DNA of 64,000 nucleotides, taken from contig CAJOFU010000026.1 of the NCBI GenBank assembly GCA_905233935.1, positions 13,113-77,112 of the forward strand, given 5' to 3'. The translations under genes and the position numbers were made by a program. This document shows positions 19,683 to 30,632 of this stretch, piece by piece (position 1 is the stretch's first letter; each line of letters opens with the position of its first letter). Below the pieces are notes generated by a model. That model ran no database searches, had not been told where the DNA came from, and saw only the letters and a list, made by a program, of their open reading frames with translations. Source of the stretch: Paludibacteraceae bacterium (GTDB taxonomy: Bacteria > Bacteroidota > Bacteroidia > Bacteroidales > Paludibacteraceae).

Positions 19683-21607
19683 GCCACTACTTTGAGTAGG
19701 TAACTGCGTGTGAAGTTCACGTCAATCTTCGGGTTACTGCCGTTGACGGTGAACTCCCGCGGCTCGTCAGCGGTGTACTCGATGGCGGTGTAAGTTTTGG
19801 CGGGATCGAGTCCGCGCAGTTCAATTGTGCCGCTGAATGTCGGTTCGGGAACAGTCACCTTATCAACATGCTCGGGATCCATTGCGCCTAACGGAGCTTC
19901 AGGATTGAGATAGAAAGCGTAGTACAACGCATCATTCTGGCGGATTACATGTCCCTCGGGGTAGTCAAAGCCCCATGTGTAGAGGTTGAGGTATTCGCCA
20001 CGCGCGAGGTTGTTCTCCTTATAGATCTTCATCCACTTGCGGAGCAGTGCTTCTTTCTCCGGCGTCAACAGGAACGGACCTTCCTTCCAGTCGGGGTTGT
20101 CTTTCGGCCATGTGAACTTCGTACCGATAACCGAGCCTGTACCGATCTGCGAAGCAAAATCATCACCGCCATCGGTTAATTCAATGTGGTCGCCGTAATA
20201 CGCCAGATCCGGAGCCATTGCCGCGTAGGCTTTACGCTTCATGCGCACCTGGCACGAACTCATCGGATCGCTGGCAACAGCTTGATTGATCTCAGGTATA
20301 ATCCAATAGTTAACAGCGCACCCGCACGGGCAGATCTGAATCACTGCGTCCGGCTTAATCTGGCGTGCCTGTTCGTAAATCTTTTCGTAATACGTGTACA
20401 TCTTCTCCGGAGCTTCCCACGCATTCGTGAGGCCAGTATTCTCATTGTAATCAGGCAGACAGCAGTTCAGGTGCTGACCGTCGATCTTCAATCCGTCGAA
20501 GTTCCAGCGCTGCATGAACATCTTCAGCAGATCTTGGGTATAAGCATCTACAGCCGGATTGATAGGCGACAGATACCAACTGTCCCACCATGTGATATAC
20601 TCGTGTGCCCACTCTTCTGTCATCAGCAACATCTCGGGGTGCTCCTTGACGAGTTTCGTGTCCGGGTCGGCTGCCAGCGGCGCCCACCACAGTTTGGCTT
20701 TCATGCCGCGTTTGTGTACCTCATCGGTGATATGACGCATATCGGCATCGCCTCCGGGGAAATACTCGTTGGTGTTCCAGTCACCTTCGGCTATCTGATA
20801 ACCGTCATCAATATCCACCCACGTAAAGCCAAGTTCTGCCACCTTATCCAAAGTGCCTAACACCATGTTCATCTTAAACGGACGTCCGTAGCCCCAAGCG
20901 CACCACACCGGCTCAAACGCTTCTGGCTCACTGGGCTGCATCTTGATGCCCACGTTGGCTTGCATGTACTCGGAGAATGTGCGCAAGGCGTTGAAGTAGT
21001 CGCCCTTGTGGCTATAGCGGAATGAACGGAAGCAAACGAGTGTATCGCCCTTGGCGAGTTCTTGCGGCTTGGGCAGGTCGTAATGCAGGCAAGTGGTAAC
21101 CTTGTTGTCGTAACGCTTCCACTCCACGGGCATCGAGATCATTCTCAGTACCGGCTCGAAGAGTCCGATAGCTATACCGCCGTCACGTTGCCAGAGGTCG
21201 AGCACGGGGATTCCTCCGCCGTAGTCGGTATTGTTCATGCCGAGGTAGTTCTGCTGCTCAAAACCTTCCTTAACCGGTAGCACCCAGTCCTTGCGTGCCG
21301 CGGTGGATGAAGGCTGCAATGACCAAACGACATCCTCTTTGGCTGTCACCTCTGTGCGGTTGAGTTCGTAACCCTTGACGGTAACCGGCTTGCCGAGGTT
21401 GATGAAGCGGGTCTCAATCACTTCGAGTCCCGAGAATTCGGCAACGGGAGTGACGGTTTGCTGTTTCACTACGTGCAATCCATTCTGCTGATAGGGGAAG
21501 GACTGCATATCCGCTTCGGCGCAGATCAGTCGCTCCGTGTCCGCCTTCGGCTGGCAAGCAACCATCATGGCTGCAATAGCAAGCAAATATATACTGCGAT
21601 GTTTCAT
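19676..21607 (-). CDS. GH36/clan-D-like alpha-galactosidase, lipoprotein
   Basis: Lipobox MMVACQPKA; FTWVDIDDGYQIAEGDW, RGMKAKLWWAPLAADP, WNFDGLKIDGQHLN. Confidence 0.82.
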   Translation of the reverse strand: MKHRSIYLLAIAAMMVACQPKADTERLICAEADMQSFPYQQNGLHVVKQQTVTPVAEFSGLEVIETRFINLGKPVTVKGYELNRTEVTAKEDVVWSLQPSSTAARKDWVLPVKEGFEQQNYLGMNNTDYGGGIPVLDLWQRDGGIAIGLFEPVLRMISMPVEWKRYDNKVTTCLHYDLPKPQELAKGDTLVCFRSFRYSHKGDYFNALRTFSEYMQANVGIKMQPSEPEAFEPVWCAWGYGRPFKMNMVLGTLDKVAELGFTWVDIDDGYQIAEGDWNTNEYFPGGDADMRHITDEVHKRGMKAKLWWAPLAADPDTKLVKEHPEMLLMTEEWAHEYITWWDSWYLSPINPAVDAYTQDLLKMFMQRWNFDGLKIDGQHLNCCLPDYNENTGLTNAWEAPEKMYTYYEKIYEQARQIKPDAVIQICPCGCAVNYWIIPEINQAVASDPMSSCQVRMKRKAYAAMAPDLAYYGDHIELTDGGDDFASQIGTGSVIGTKFTWPKDNPDWKEGPFLLTPEKEALLRKWMKIYKENNLARGEYLNLYTWGFDYPEGHVIRQNDALYYAFYLNPEAPLGAMDPEHVDKVTVPEPTFSGTIELRGLDPAKTYTAIEYTADEPREFTVNGSNPKIDVNFTRSYLLKVVAN

Positions 21608-21612
21608 ATTCG

Positions 21613-21776
21613 TTTTTATTTGGGTTTATTTCAGTTTGGAAGTTTGTCCCTTTAGGGTGAGGATTAGTGCGGTAAGGTGAACTGCAAATTTATTTGTGAG
21701 GGCATCTTATCGGACTAAGCCTCAATGTGCGATAGCACAACAAACTTACAAACTGTGTTTATTTATGTTTATTTTC
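21613..21776 (+). repeat. cloverleaf element copy A
   Basis: Terminal repeats TTTTATTTGGGTTTATT / GTTTATTTATGTTTATTTTC; P1 AGTTTGGAAGTTTGT (21633-21647) / ACAAACTTACAAACT (21740-21754); hairpin CCC-TTTA-GGG; P2 TGAGGATTAGT / ACTAAGCCTCA; hairpin TGTGC-GATA-GCACA. Confidence 0.85.
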
Positions 21777-21788
21777 CTAATAAAAACA

Positions 21789-22888
21789 TTACTTATATTC
21801 GTTCAATATCCTCAAAGCATTGTCGTGGTAGATCTTCTTTAGCACTTCGTCCGGGAGGTTGAAGCCTGACAATGCCCAATGGTAGTTGTACTCGGGTACG
21901 TAGAAGTGCTCGTCGTTGGTCTCGAGTACGCGGAAGATGCCGTGGTACATCTCCGGCTCAAAGCCGTTGTCCGTGCCGAAGAGTACGCGGTCTTGATACT
22001 TGATGAGGAACTCGCGTGTGGCGCGCGGCGTGTGTGCGCTCTCGGCTACGCGAGCAGATATATCGACATAAAGGTTAGGATACTTATCCAATAATGCGCC
22101 CAGACGCGGCCAATCGTGCGACATGTTCAGGTAGTGGCAAGCGATGAACAGCGTGCCGGGATTCTCGCGAACAGCGTTCTCGAAGGTAACCATCAATTGG
22201 TTGTAACCCAAGCAGTTGGTGGTGTCCACGTGCCAAGCTACGCCGTTAGGCAGACCGTCGTTCTTGTCGTCCATCGGCAGGTACATCCAGATAGGTTCGG
22301 CTATATGAATACTGATCGGCATCTCAGTTCGCCGGCTTTGCGGATAAGCGGTTGGATGCGCGGATCGTCAATATGGATATCTCTGCCTTCCACGGGACGG
22401 GCGTAGGTGTCACCTTCGCCTTTGTCTCCGAGTTCGCCGACACCTGTTGCGCCGAGTTCGTCATGATAGCGGGCTAACAGGTCGCAGGCTTTCTGAATGC
22501 CTTCCTCGCTCATGTCCGAGTAGTCAAAGCAGCACCAGAAACGGAAGCGGTCTTTGTAAGGCGCATAAAGCTCTACAACCTCTTCAAACGGGCGACCGAT
22601 CCATGAGCAGTGCATGATAGCGGTGTGCTCCACGCCTACGGCGTCCATCGTCTTAACCCACTGAGCGATCTGCTCGGCATTCTCCACATAATCATGGGAG
22701 TGCATATCAATAATCGGGAACTTACCTCGGGTAACTTCGGTCACAGGCAGGTTGTTCGCTACGTCAGGGAAGAAGTCACGTACAAGAACTTTGTCCAGCG
22801 GCGATGCCGACTCTTCGGCAGCTTTCGGAGCATTGCATGCCGCAAGTACCAGTGCGGCGGAAAACAGAAGGATTAGATGTTTTTTCAT
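21789..22888 (-). pseudogene. amidohydrolase-family metal-dependent hydrolase, frameshifted near 22310-22325
   Basis: ORFs 22301-22963 (IIDMHSHDYVENAEQIAQWVKTM...IQPLIRKAGELR) and 21789-22322 (MPISIHIAEPIWMYLPMDD...FGTDNGFEPEMY) join into one amidohydrolase in different frames. Confidence 0.8.
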
Positions 22889-22933
22889 GTTATTGCGGTT
22901 TATGCGCGTAGGCGCAACGTTTAAATTCGGCAC

Positions 22934-22965
22934 AAAGTTACAACTTTTTTTTGAATTTTCCAAAT
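22934..22965 (-). promoter_or_regulatory. Bacteroidetes-type promoter for the amidohydrolase
   Basis: Minus strand TTTG (22965-22962), 20-nt spacer, TAACTTTG (22941-22934). Confidence 0.7.
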
Positions 22966-23087
22966 TTATTATTATGCTCTAAAGCATATTTTCGAAACAT
23001 TTTTTTGTAAGGTATATATTTATAATATATTAGGGTGAAACAATTGTTCTTTCGGAATGTTTCGAAAAAAAGAATCGAAAGATTTTA

Positions 23088-23120
23088 TTTGCAAATGTCG
23101 AAATTTTTTCGTAACTTTGC
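23088..23120 (+). promoter_or_regulatory. Bacteroidetes-type promoter upstream of the deoR-like gene
   Basis: TTTG (23088-23091), 20-nt spacer, TAACTTTGC (23112-23120). Confidence 0.75.
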
Positions 23121-23220
23121 ACGCTGAATCATTCTGAGTGGTATCAGTCAGAGCATTACTACTTAGACGGTGACGGAACAATATATATGTTTTAGTCAAT
23201 GTATATATTTGGGCATTGAT

Positions 23221-23382
23221 ATTTTATTTATGTTTATTGCTGATGTGGTCTGTTACTCGAAGAGTTGTGGCTTAGACTGATTAGCCGCACGTCAAGCTCG
23301 CTTGTAAGGGCGGTTAAACAGACTAAGACACAAAGCACGATAGTGCAACAGACAACATCAGGGTTAATTTAGGTTTATTTTC
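23221..23382 (+). repeat. cloverleaf element copy B
   Basis: Terminal repeats ATTTTATTTATGTTTATT / GTTAATTTAGGTTTATTTTC; P1 CTGATGTGGTCTGTT (23240-23254) / AACAGACAACATCAG (23347-23361); hairpin ACTC-GAA-GAGT; P2 TGTGGCTTAGACTG / CAGACTAAGACACA; hairpin GCAC-GATA-GTGC. Confidence 0.85.
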
Positions 23383-23398
23383 AAACACTCAATATACC

Positions 23399-24175
23399 AT
23401 GAATGCATCATCGGCAAAGGAACGCAGGGCGTTGATTCTGCAACTGTTGGAACAGAAAGAGGAAGTGCAGGTGACTGAAATAAGTCGCCAGACAGGCATC
23501 TCCGAAGTAACTATCCGCAAGGATCTGACGATTCTCCAGAACCGTCATCTATTGCTCCGCACCCGCGGCGGCGCGATGCGCAAGCCAGTAGAGAACAACA
23601 ACGAGGAGACTGCCCTCGACCGCAAGCGGCTGTTCAACATCAAGGACAAACAGCGTATCGGCGAAGAGGCAGTGAAACTCATCAAGGACGGTGACTTCAT
23701 AATGCTTGACTCCGGCACAACCACGTTGGAGGTTGCACGCAATCTCGGGCAGTTCAATCACCTACGCATCCTCACTAACGCCATGAACATCGCTACAGAA
23801 CTGATGCAGTACAAACGCTTCGATGTTGTGTTGTTGGGCGGCAACGTGCGCATCAACAGCCACTCGATGGTGGGGCCTTTGGCACTCTCCGTACTCCGTA
23901 ACTTCCGCGGCTACAAACTCTTCCTCGGCGTGGATTCGTTCTCGATGGAGAACGGTGTATCAACGCCCGATTTGGAGGAAGCATTGCTCAACCAAGTTAT
24001 GGTGCAGCAGGCTGGAAAGGTCATTGCGGTGTTTGACTCATCGAAGTTCAACAAGCGCAGTTACGTGCATGTGGCGGATGTCAAGGAGTTGGACTACGTC
24101 ATTACGGATAGGGCTATACCCGTAGGCCTGCCGTCGAAACTCAAAGCTGCTGGCGTAGAGGTCAGGATGGTATAA
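23399..24175 (+). CDS. DeoR/GlpR-family transcriptional regulator
   Basis: RRALILQLLEQKEEVQVTEISRQTGISEVTIRKDLTILQNRHLLLRTRGGA; sugar-phosphate sensor domain. Confidence 0.92.
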   Translation: MNASSAKERRALILQLLEQKEEVQVTEISRQTGISEVTIRKDLTILQNRHLLLRTRGGAMRKPVENNNEETALDRKRLFNIKDKQRIGEEAVKLIKDGDFIMLDSGTTTLEVARNLGQFNHLRILTNAMNIATELMQYKRFDVVLLGGNVRINSHSMVGPLALSVLRNFRGYKLFLGVDSFSMENGVSTPDLEEALLNQVMVQQAGKVIAVFDSSKFNKRSYVHVADVKELDYVITDRAIPVGLPSKLKAAGVEVRMV

Positions 24176-24177
24176 GC

Positions 24178-24214
24178 AAAAAAGGTGGCACCTCAATGAG
24201 ATGCCACCTTTTTT
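24178..24214. terminator. bidirectional rho-independent terminator between convergent genes
   Basis: AAAAAAGGTGGCA CCTCAATGAGA TGCCACCTTTTTT. Confidence 0.92.
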
Positions 24215-24229
24215 AATTAGGGTTGCGGA

Positions 24230-27214
24230 TTACTCCATTTGTCCCAGAGCGTTATAACGAACGCCGTTGAGGATAATGTAGAGTTGTCCGTTCTCAATAA
24301 CCTTCACAGCCTTAACAGCAGCGTTGGTGTTCTCAAGACCTGTGCCATGGTTCGGAGCTACATAGATGCAGCCGTGCCACCAGTCTTCACCACCTTGGTT
24401 GTCAGGACGGAAGTAGATGGTCTTTGCGCCGGCGTGGTTAGCGTCAACTACATAGTTGTTGCTTTCGCCACCGGGGTACCAAGCGGTAATAACGTCGTTG
24501 AGGACATTGACTACTTGGATCTCGTCGTTTTCAGCCAGCGTTACGTTGAGCATGAACTCACTCGGGTTCTCAAGATTCGGTGAGAACTTGTTCTCAGCCT
24601 TCAAAGCTGCTACATCCCAACCGTCCACGCCATTGATACGACCGATGAGGTAGAATCCGTCAACCAAAGTGGGTTCGGGAGCCTCGGTCTCTTCGATAAC
24701 TACGTCGTAGATCTCAATGATATCACCTGCCTTAGCAAAGCCGAAGTCAAGAACCATGATGCCGTTACCACCGGCTACACCGGCAGCTTTCTTATCGAAT
24801 ACGAACTCAACACCAGCCTCCAAAGCAGCGTCAGCGACATAGATCATCTCTGCGTTGTCCTGATACTTGACGGTTACGTTCTGGAGAGCATTGTTAGACT
24901 TCATCTTGAGCGCTACGCGATAATACTTGCCAGCCTCAGCAATTGGACCGTGGTACTTAACCTGTGCACGCCACTGATCGTATTTGTCCACCTTGATGTA
25001 AACGGTAGCCTTCTTTGCATCTTCGTTCCACTCGAGATATGACTCTGTCTCGGCATTCCATGTGTCACCTGTAGCGAACCATGTCTCATACGGGTTGGTG
25101 TTGACATTTTCAGCAACATAGATGCAGCCTGCATGCCAGCCTTCGCCACCTTGATAGTCCGGACGGAAGTAGATGTCCTTGCTATCACCGGCGTGAGCGA
25201 AGTCAACTTTGTAGTTTTCACCCTCTCCCGGATACCAAGCACCCAGTGCGTTGTTAGCAACAGCTACAACTTTAAACTCGTCGTTCTCGGCAAGTGCAGT
25301 GGTGAGTACGTACTCTTTGTCGTTCTCCAGATTAACGGCGAACTTGTCAGCAGCAGTCAGGTTATGGATATCCCAACTGTTCATAGTACCGATGAGGTAG
25401 TAGCCGTCAACGAGGTCAATAGTCTTCGTTTGAGTTGTGTAGAAGTAAACGTTGTTGAGCCAGAATGTAAGGTTGGCTGCGTTGTCAATCTTAATCTGGT
25501 AAACATTGCTCCAGTTGGTAACGCCTTCGAATTTCGAAAGAGCGATATCAATGCTGTTCCACTGTTGTCCCTTGAGTTCAACGGTTACGCCAACTTCGGT
25601 GCCACCGTGGATAGGAACGACGCGGATAGAAGCGTCAGCGGCAATCCATGCATCGAGGTGGAGAGCCTCCATCTCCGAGCAGTCCATACCGGTGAACTCC
25701 ATTCCGAAGTAGCCCAAATTGGTGGTTGCGTACTTCTTACCAAACTCTTCTTGCTTATATTGCGTACCTGAACCCCACTCGCCGAAGTTGAAGTCAGCAC
25801 TATATTTAGCAGAGTAAACAGCCTTAACTTGATATCCTTGGAGAGTAGGCTCAGCGGGAGCAGCGTCCGGAGCGTCAAGAACAACAGGAGCAGATGGCTC
25901 GTATTTCGACCATTCGCCTGCAACACCCGGGTCACCCCAAACAGCGGACTCAGAAGTAATAGTGTACAAATCTTTCTCGTCAGTCGGGATTGTCAGATCA
26001 CCTGTCTTTGCGCCCCAGTCAGCAACGTTACCTTCGCCATTTACGCGGGTGAAGATACACATATGATAGGTGTTGATGTCGAGCTCTACCGACCAGAGGT
26101 CAGCTTCACCCTCAACCGGAGTCATGCGCTCACCCGGCCATGCAGCTTTAGCATTGCCACCGTCATCCCAAGTGTAAACACCAACAGCAGCGCCGTCAGC
26201 CTTCCACCAGGCTTTGTCCATCTTGCAGTAGATGGTCTTCATGAGCGGCTCAACCGGTTCAGCAGCTGGCCACCAGCGTGCGTCACCGAGGTTGCTGTTG
26301 TCAGCACCTGCAGCAATAGCGGGCGATGATGCATCAAGAGTGAAGTCGTTATTTGCTGCATCTTTGAATTTAGGATCAGCAGCAATCTCACCGGTAACGG
26401 TCGGACCGGAGGCGTGAGTCATGTTGAATACCAAGCAGTTGTTAATAGCAGCACCTGCATAGAGATTCGTTGCAGTAGCACCTTCTGTCGGGAAAGCGAA
26501 GATACTGTTGCTGATGACAACATCAGTCGATTGCTCAGAACGAACCGGACCATAGTTATAGAATGTGCAGTGGTCAATACGAATCTTGGCATCGGCTACT
26601 GCAGAACCGCCATTCTTAACATCAATAGCTCTGTTGGATGAGCCTGTGCCAGCAAACGTGGAGTGCTCAATGGCCAATTCAGCTAATGGTAACGGACTAC
26701 TACTACCCGTCTCAACATAAATAGCGGATCTTGCATTGTCATGGAAGAAGCATTTCCTGATTACTAATTCTTTCATGCAACGATCAGCACGTTGAGGATA
26801 GATGACATAACTCTTCCAGTTGCAAATTTCGCAACCAATCAGCGTCAATGTCTTGTTTTCGGAGTTGTCGTACGGACGAATGAAGTGGTCATTGGCACCT
26901 GCGCCCTCATTGTACAAACCGCCATCAAACTTAATACCAATGAAAGTTACTTGAGCCGAGTTCAACAACTTCATGTAGTAGTGCTGAGCAACAATCGGCG
27001 AAGCACCTTCAGCAGCTTGGATTGTGAGGCTCTTGTTCAGTTCCACAACTTCCGGCTCTTGGTAAACACCATCAGTCAGGATAAGTACATCACCTGCCGA
27101 TGCACTCTTTACAGCTTGCCTCAAGACATCAGAACCAGGTTCCAATGTCGTTTCCGCAGCATTTACTGCAACTGCAACAAGCATTGCAGCGAAAAAAGAT
27201 AAGATCTTTTTCAT
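24230..27214 (-). CDS. large secreted beta-helix protein with duplicated C-terminal domains and short C-terminal tail
   Basis: Signal peptide; LRQAVKSASAGDVLILTDGVYQEPEVVELNKSLTIQAAEGASP; two copies of VDG(Y/F)YLIG...W..H.GCIYVA domain; tail IENGQLYIILNGVRYNALGQME. Confidence 0.8.
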   Translation of the reverse strand: MKKILSFFAAMLVAVAVNAAETTLEPGSDVLRQAVKSASAGDVLILTDGVYQEPEVVELNKSLTIQAAEGASPIVAQHYYMKLLNSAQVTFIGIKFDGGLYNEGAGANDHFIRPYDNSENKTLTLIGCEICNWKSYVIYPQRADRCMKELVIRKCFFHDNARSAIYVETGSSSPLPLAELAIEHSTFAGTGSSNRAIDVKNGGSAVADAKIRIDHCTFYNYGPVRSEQSTDVVISNSIFAFPTEGATATNLYAGAAINNCLVFNMTHASGPTVTGEIAADPKFKDAANNDFTLDASSPAIAAGADNSNLGDARWWPAAEPVEPLMKTIYCKMDKAWWKADGAAVGVYTWDDGGNAKAAWPGERMTPVEGEADLWSVELDINTYHMCIFTRVNGEGNVADWGAKTGDLTIPTDEKDLYTITSESAVWGDPGVAGEWSKYEPSAPVVLDAPDAAPAEPTLQGYQVKAVYSAKYSADFNFGEWGSGTQYKQEEFGKKYATTNLGYFGMEFTGMDCSEMEALHLDAWIAADASIRVVPIHGGTEVGVTVELKGQQWNSIDIALSKFEGVTNWSNVYQIKIDNAANLTFWLNNVYFYTTQTKTIDLVDGYYLIGTMNSWDIHNLTAADKFAVNLENDKEYVLTTALAENDEFKVVAVANNALGAWYPGEGENYKVDFAHAGDSKDIYFRPDYQGGEGWHAGCIYVAENVNTNPYETWFATGDTWNAETESYLEWNEDAKKATVYIKVDKYDQWRAQVKYHGPIAEAGKYYRVALKMKSNNALQNVTVKYQDNAEMIYVADAALEAGVEFVFDKKAAGVAGGNGIMVLDFGFAKAGDIIEIYDVVIEETEAPEPTLVDGFYLIGRINGVDGWDVAALKAENKFSPNLENPSEFMLNVTLAENDEIQVVNVLNDVITAWYPGGESNNYVVDANHAGAKTIYFRPDNQGGEDWWHGCIYVAPNHGTGLENTNAAVKAVKVIENGQLYIILNGVRYNALGQME

Positions 27215-27284
27215 ACAAATTAGATTTGGTTAATAAATAATGGTTAACTTATAGTTGTTTTTCTTGGTTATTGTGGGCAAAACT

Positions 27285-27328
27285 CCGAGTCAATACCGAC
27301 TTAACTCCGATTTACCCCCGATTCTCTC
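27285..27328. repeat. 11-bp-period tandem repeat (4 units)
   Basis: ccgagtcaata ccgacttaact ccgatttaccc ccgattctctc. Confidence 0.75.
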
Positions 27329-27388
27329 GTAGGTTTTTGCATTGTTTCAACCAAAAGGGATTGAATGGCGCTATCGCAAAATCATCTA

Positions 27389-27420
27389 CAAAGTTACAAC
27401 TTTTTTTGCAAAGTTGCAAA
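27389..27420 (-). promoter_or_regulatory. Bacteroidetes-type promoter for the 24230-27214 gene
   Basis: Minus strand TTTG (27420-27417), 20-nt spacer, TAACTTTG (27396-27389). Confidence 0.65.
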
Positions 27421-27457
27421 TTTTGAGAGCAAAAAAGTACAAAATATTGCATTTTTT

Positions 27458-27495
27458 AATAGTTTCCCGCGAAATTGGCTTCGCGAGAAACTATT
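27458..27495. terminator. long hairpin, probable terminator
   Basis: AATAGTTTCCCGCGAA ATTGGC TTCGCGAGAAACTATT followed by TTTT. Confidence 0.7.
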
Positions 27496-27502
27496 TTTTC
27501 AT

Positions 27503-30500
27503 TTATTTCACGTTCTCACCGAGCACGTTGTAGATCTTGCCGTCACGACGAATGAAGAGTTGACCGTTGCTGATAAATTTGCAGCCGTCTGTGGTTACCG
27601 GTTGCGGAGCGAGGTCCTCATAACCTGTGGGTACGGTGTGCGGTTGTGTGCGTTTGACCTGCATGGTGTTGAGCAGCGTAGCGTCGCCGTTGCTGTCTGC
27701 CGTGTAGGAGTTGAACTCCAAGCAGTCGGACTTGACGGTAATCTTCGTGAAACAAGGTGCTTCGGGCTGGGCGAACATTCCGGTGAACAGATCAAAGTAG
27801 TTCTGTACTTTGTGTTTGCTGTAGTAACTTTGCAGTTTGTCGCGGTCGTAGGGGCTATATCGTTTGCGTCCGCAGGTAGCACCGATGAAGTACAGCGTGC
27901 CGTCGTCCACGGTATATGTGCCGCCTTTGTAGCCGGAGATGCTGACCTTGCTGTTCACCTCCACGGGTTCGCGGTCGGCGATAGCACTGAGAATAGGCGT
28001 ACGTGTATCGGGATTGACAGGTCCGATGACCTCGTAGGTGTGGTCATGACCTTGCAGCAGTAGATCGATCTCGCACTCTTTCATGACAGGCAACATACAG
28101 GCGCGGAAGGTTGGTCCTTCCTCATCCTTGCAGTGACCTGAACCGCAGAACACGTTCTTGTGCACAAGTCCGACGCGGTACTTCGTGTGCGGATACTTGG
28201 CTACCTGCTCCTTGAACCAGTAGCCTACATCGTTGGTCAGGTATTCCGATGTTTGCACACTGTAACTATAGTCTCCACGCCAGTAGTCTTGCTTCGAATA
28301 GACGAGGAAAAGTACATCGCCATATACGAAGCTGTAGGTTATACCTTCAAACTGCGGCTTGACGGCAGCCGTGATGTTGAAGGCGTTGTCGGTGTTGAAG
28401 TGGTAAGTGTAGTTGATGTTCGGGCTGTCATCGTGATTGCCGTCGGTAGGTACAACCGGCATAAGCATCAACACGGGTTTTAACGCCTCTTCGAACCAGC
28501 GTTCCCACTCCCACTCGCTGTTGGCAGCCGTGCCGGTATCGACAAAGTCACCCGGGAAGACGCAGAACCGTGCATCGGGGCAAGTCTTAGCCACCGCCTC
28601 GGCACACCAGCGCGCATAATCGACGTACTCCTGATCCTGAATATGGCTGTCGGACATATAGATGAAACTGTACTCACCCTGATCATTGTCCTGGGTGCGG
28701 AACTGTGCTATGTCGCTCCAGTGACCGTCATAACCGACGCGCCATGAATAGGTCGTACCGGGAGTGAGATTCTCGGCGAGAGCCTTGTGGCTGACGTAGG
28801 TGAACTTGGTGTTCGACGGGAGTTGTGCCGCTTCGATAATACCGGACTTCTGCGCCGCATAATGCAGCGGTTTGGTGGTGGTCGGTGTGGCTTCTACGGT
28901 CAGCACATCTGTGCCAGACGCAAAGTCTTCCGCCGTGGCGTCCGCCTTGGCTATCAATTGCACCTCACCGTCGGTGATGCCGCCGTTGGTGAACCAGCAG
29001 AATGCCATCCGTGTGAGCGGGTCGCCGTTGATGTTCGCGATCATATTGTAAGGTTCTTCCTTGCCGATAAGATTAGCAATTGCCTCGCGCATAGCTTGCA
29101 ACTTGGCGGTGATAATAGAATAGTCGCTACATTTGGCACTGTCAATGCGTGCCGCCTCTTTGGCTACGAGCAGCGGAATGAAACTCGGGACGGTATAGTC
29201 CTCTATACTGTAGAGTTCGTCTGCCTCCAACACTTCTTGAGGATAGTGATAGACGGGTTTGGGGGTAATCGTCAGTTGCGCCGAAGCCGAGTGACCGCCG
29301 TCAAGTGCTATGGCGTGAACGGTTGTTTGCCCCACGGCGAGCGCGGTGATGATGCCGTCGGCATCCACGCTGGCGATGGTCGGGTCGTCAATGCCCCATT
29401 GTAGCCGTTTGTCGGTTGCGTTACTCGGGGTGAACAACACATCGAATGCGCCGACCTGCTCCATCTCCACGTTGAGGTTCTGCGGCGTGAGCGTGATACT
29501 GGTGAGGCTGGCCGATTCTGTCGGCGGAGCTTGATCGTACGCTCCCGCTTTGCCAATCAGTGGCGAGCCGGCAGACAGACTGTAGTCGGCGCGGCGCATA
29601 GCGATCGTTTGCAGGCTGCTCTGCGGCAGTCCCGCAAAGTCGGTAGGGTTGACAAAATGCTGCATCCTTCATTGCAGCGATGCAGCCTTCCATCATCGGG
29701 TTGTTGTGTACGTATACACCGTCGAATCCGTCATTCGTATAGTTGCCGGACGAGTTGCTGGTTGCTGCGATGAAGTTCAACGGATCGGAGAGATCGGATG
29801 CCTGATTGCCCCAGAAGACCGAGTTAAAGACCTTCGCCACGGAGTGGATGCCGGCATAACCGCCTTCGCTGTAGTTGTTACAGACGGTGCAGTGGTCAAC
29901 CTTGCCTGACTTGTTGTATATACCTGCTGTGGCAGGCCATGTGGGGTCGTTGGCTTCGCAGTTATGGATGACGCAGCAGCTGACCGTACCGCCGTTGTTG
30001 TACACGCCGCCGTATTTGCCCGCGCAGCCTCGGATGATGCAATGCTCCACTGTGCAACCGCTGCTGACGCACACACCTCCGCCTTCCTTGGTAGAGGTGC
30101 AAAGCTCGATCAGGCAATTGCTGAGTGCGGCATCGGAGTGCATATACACGCCGCCGCCCGAACTGGTGCTCGTGCAGTTGCGGATCACACAATGGCGCAG
30201 CGTGATGTTGCCATAGATAGCAGCTCCGCCGCCGCTGTGTCCGTGCGAAGCGTTTTGCAGCACCAGCCCGTCCACCACGGTTGGGTTGGTGAACGCCTTG
30301 CTTGCCGCTATGAGCCTGTTGCCGACATTCTCGCCCTCAATGACAGTAGGGTAGCGGTCTATATCTTGTTCGCCGGTGGCAGGGTTATAGCTGCCAAAGA
30401 TGTGCTTGCCGTCAACAAGGGTGATAGCAGCAGGGTAGGAGCCTTGTGCAATAAAAACTGTATCCCCGACAGCGGCTGCGGAGAGTGCTTTCTTGACGGT

Positions 30501-30626
30501 TAGCTTGGCGGTTGCCCACGAGGTGCCATCCTTGCTGTCTGAACCGTCAGGGCGGACAAACATGTTGGCTGCGTTCGCCCCCGAAAGGGCGATTGCAGCC
30601 AACATGATAAGAAAACTACGTTTCAT
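27503..30626 (-). pseudogene. secreted beta-helix + Big2-like + metallophosphoesterase protein, frameshifted near 29650-29665
   Basis: N-terminal ORF 29421-30626 is coherent until ...AMKDAAF; ORF 27503-29665 resumes as HFVNPTDFAGLPQ, aligning with HFVDPTGFAGVPQ and NFRNPTGFVGLPK in paralogues; FPGDFVDTG, TDGNHDDS; tail ISNGQLFIRRDGKIYNVLGENVK. Confidence 0.82.
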
Positions 30627-30632
30627 AATCAG

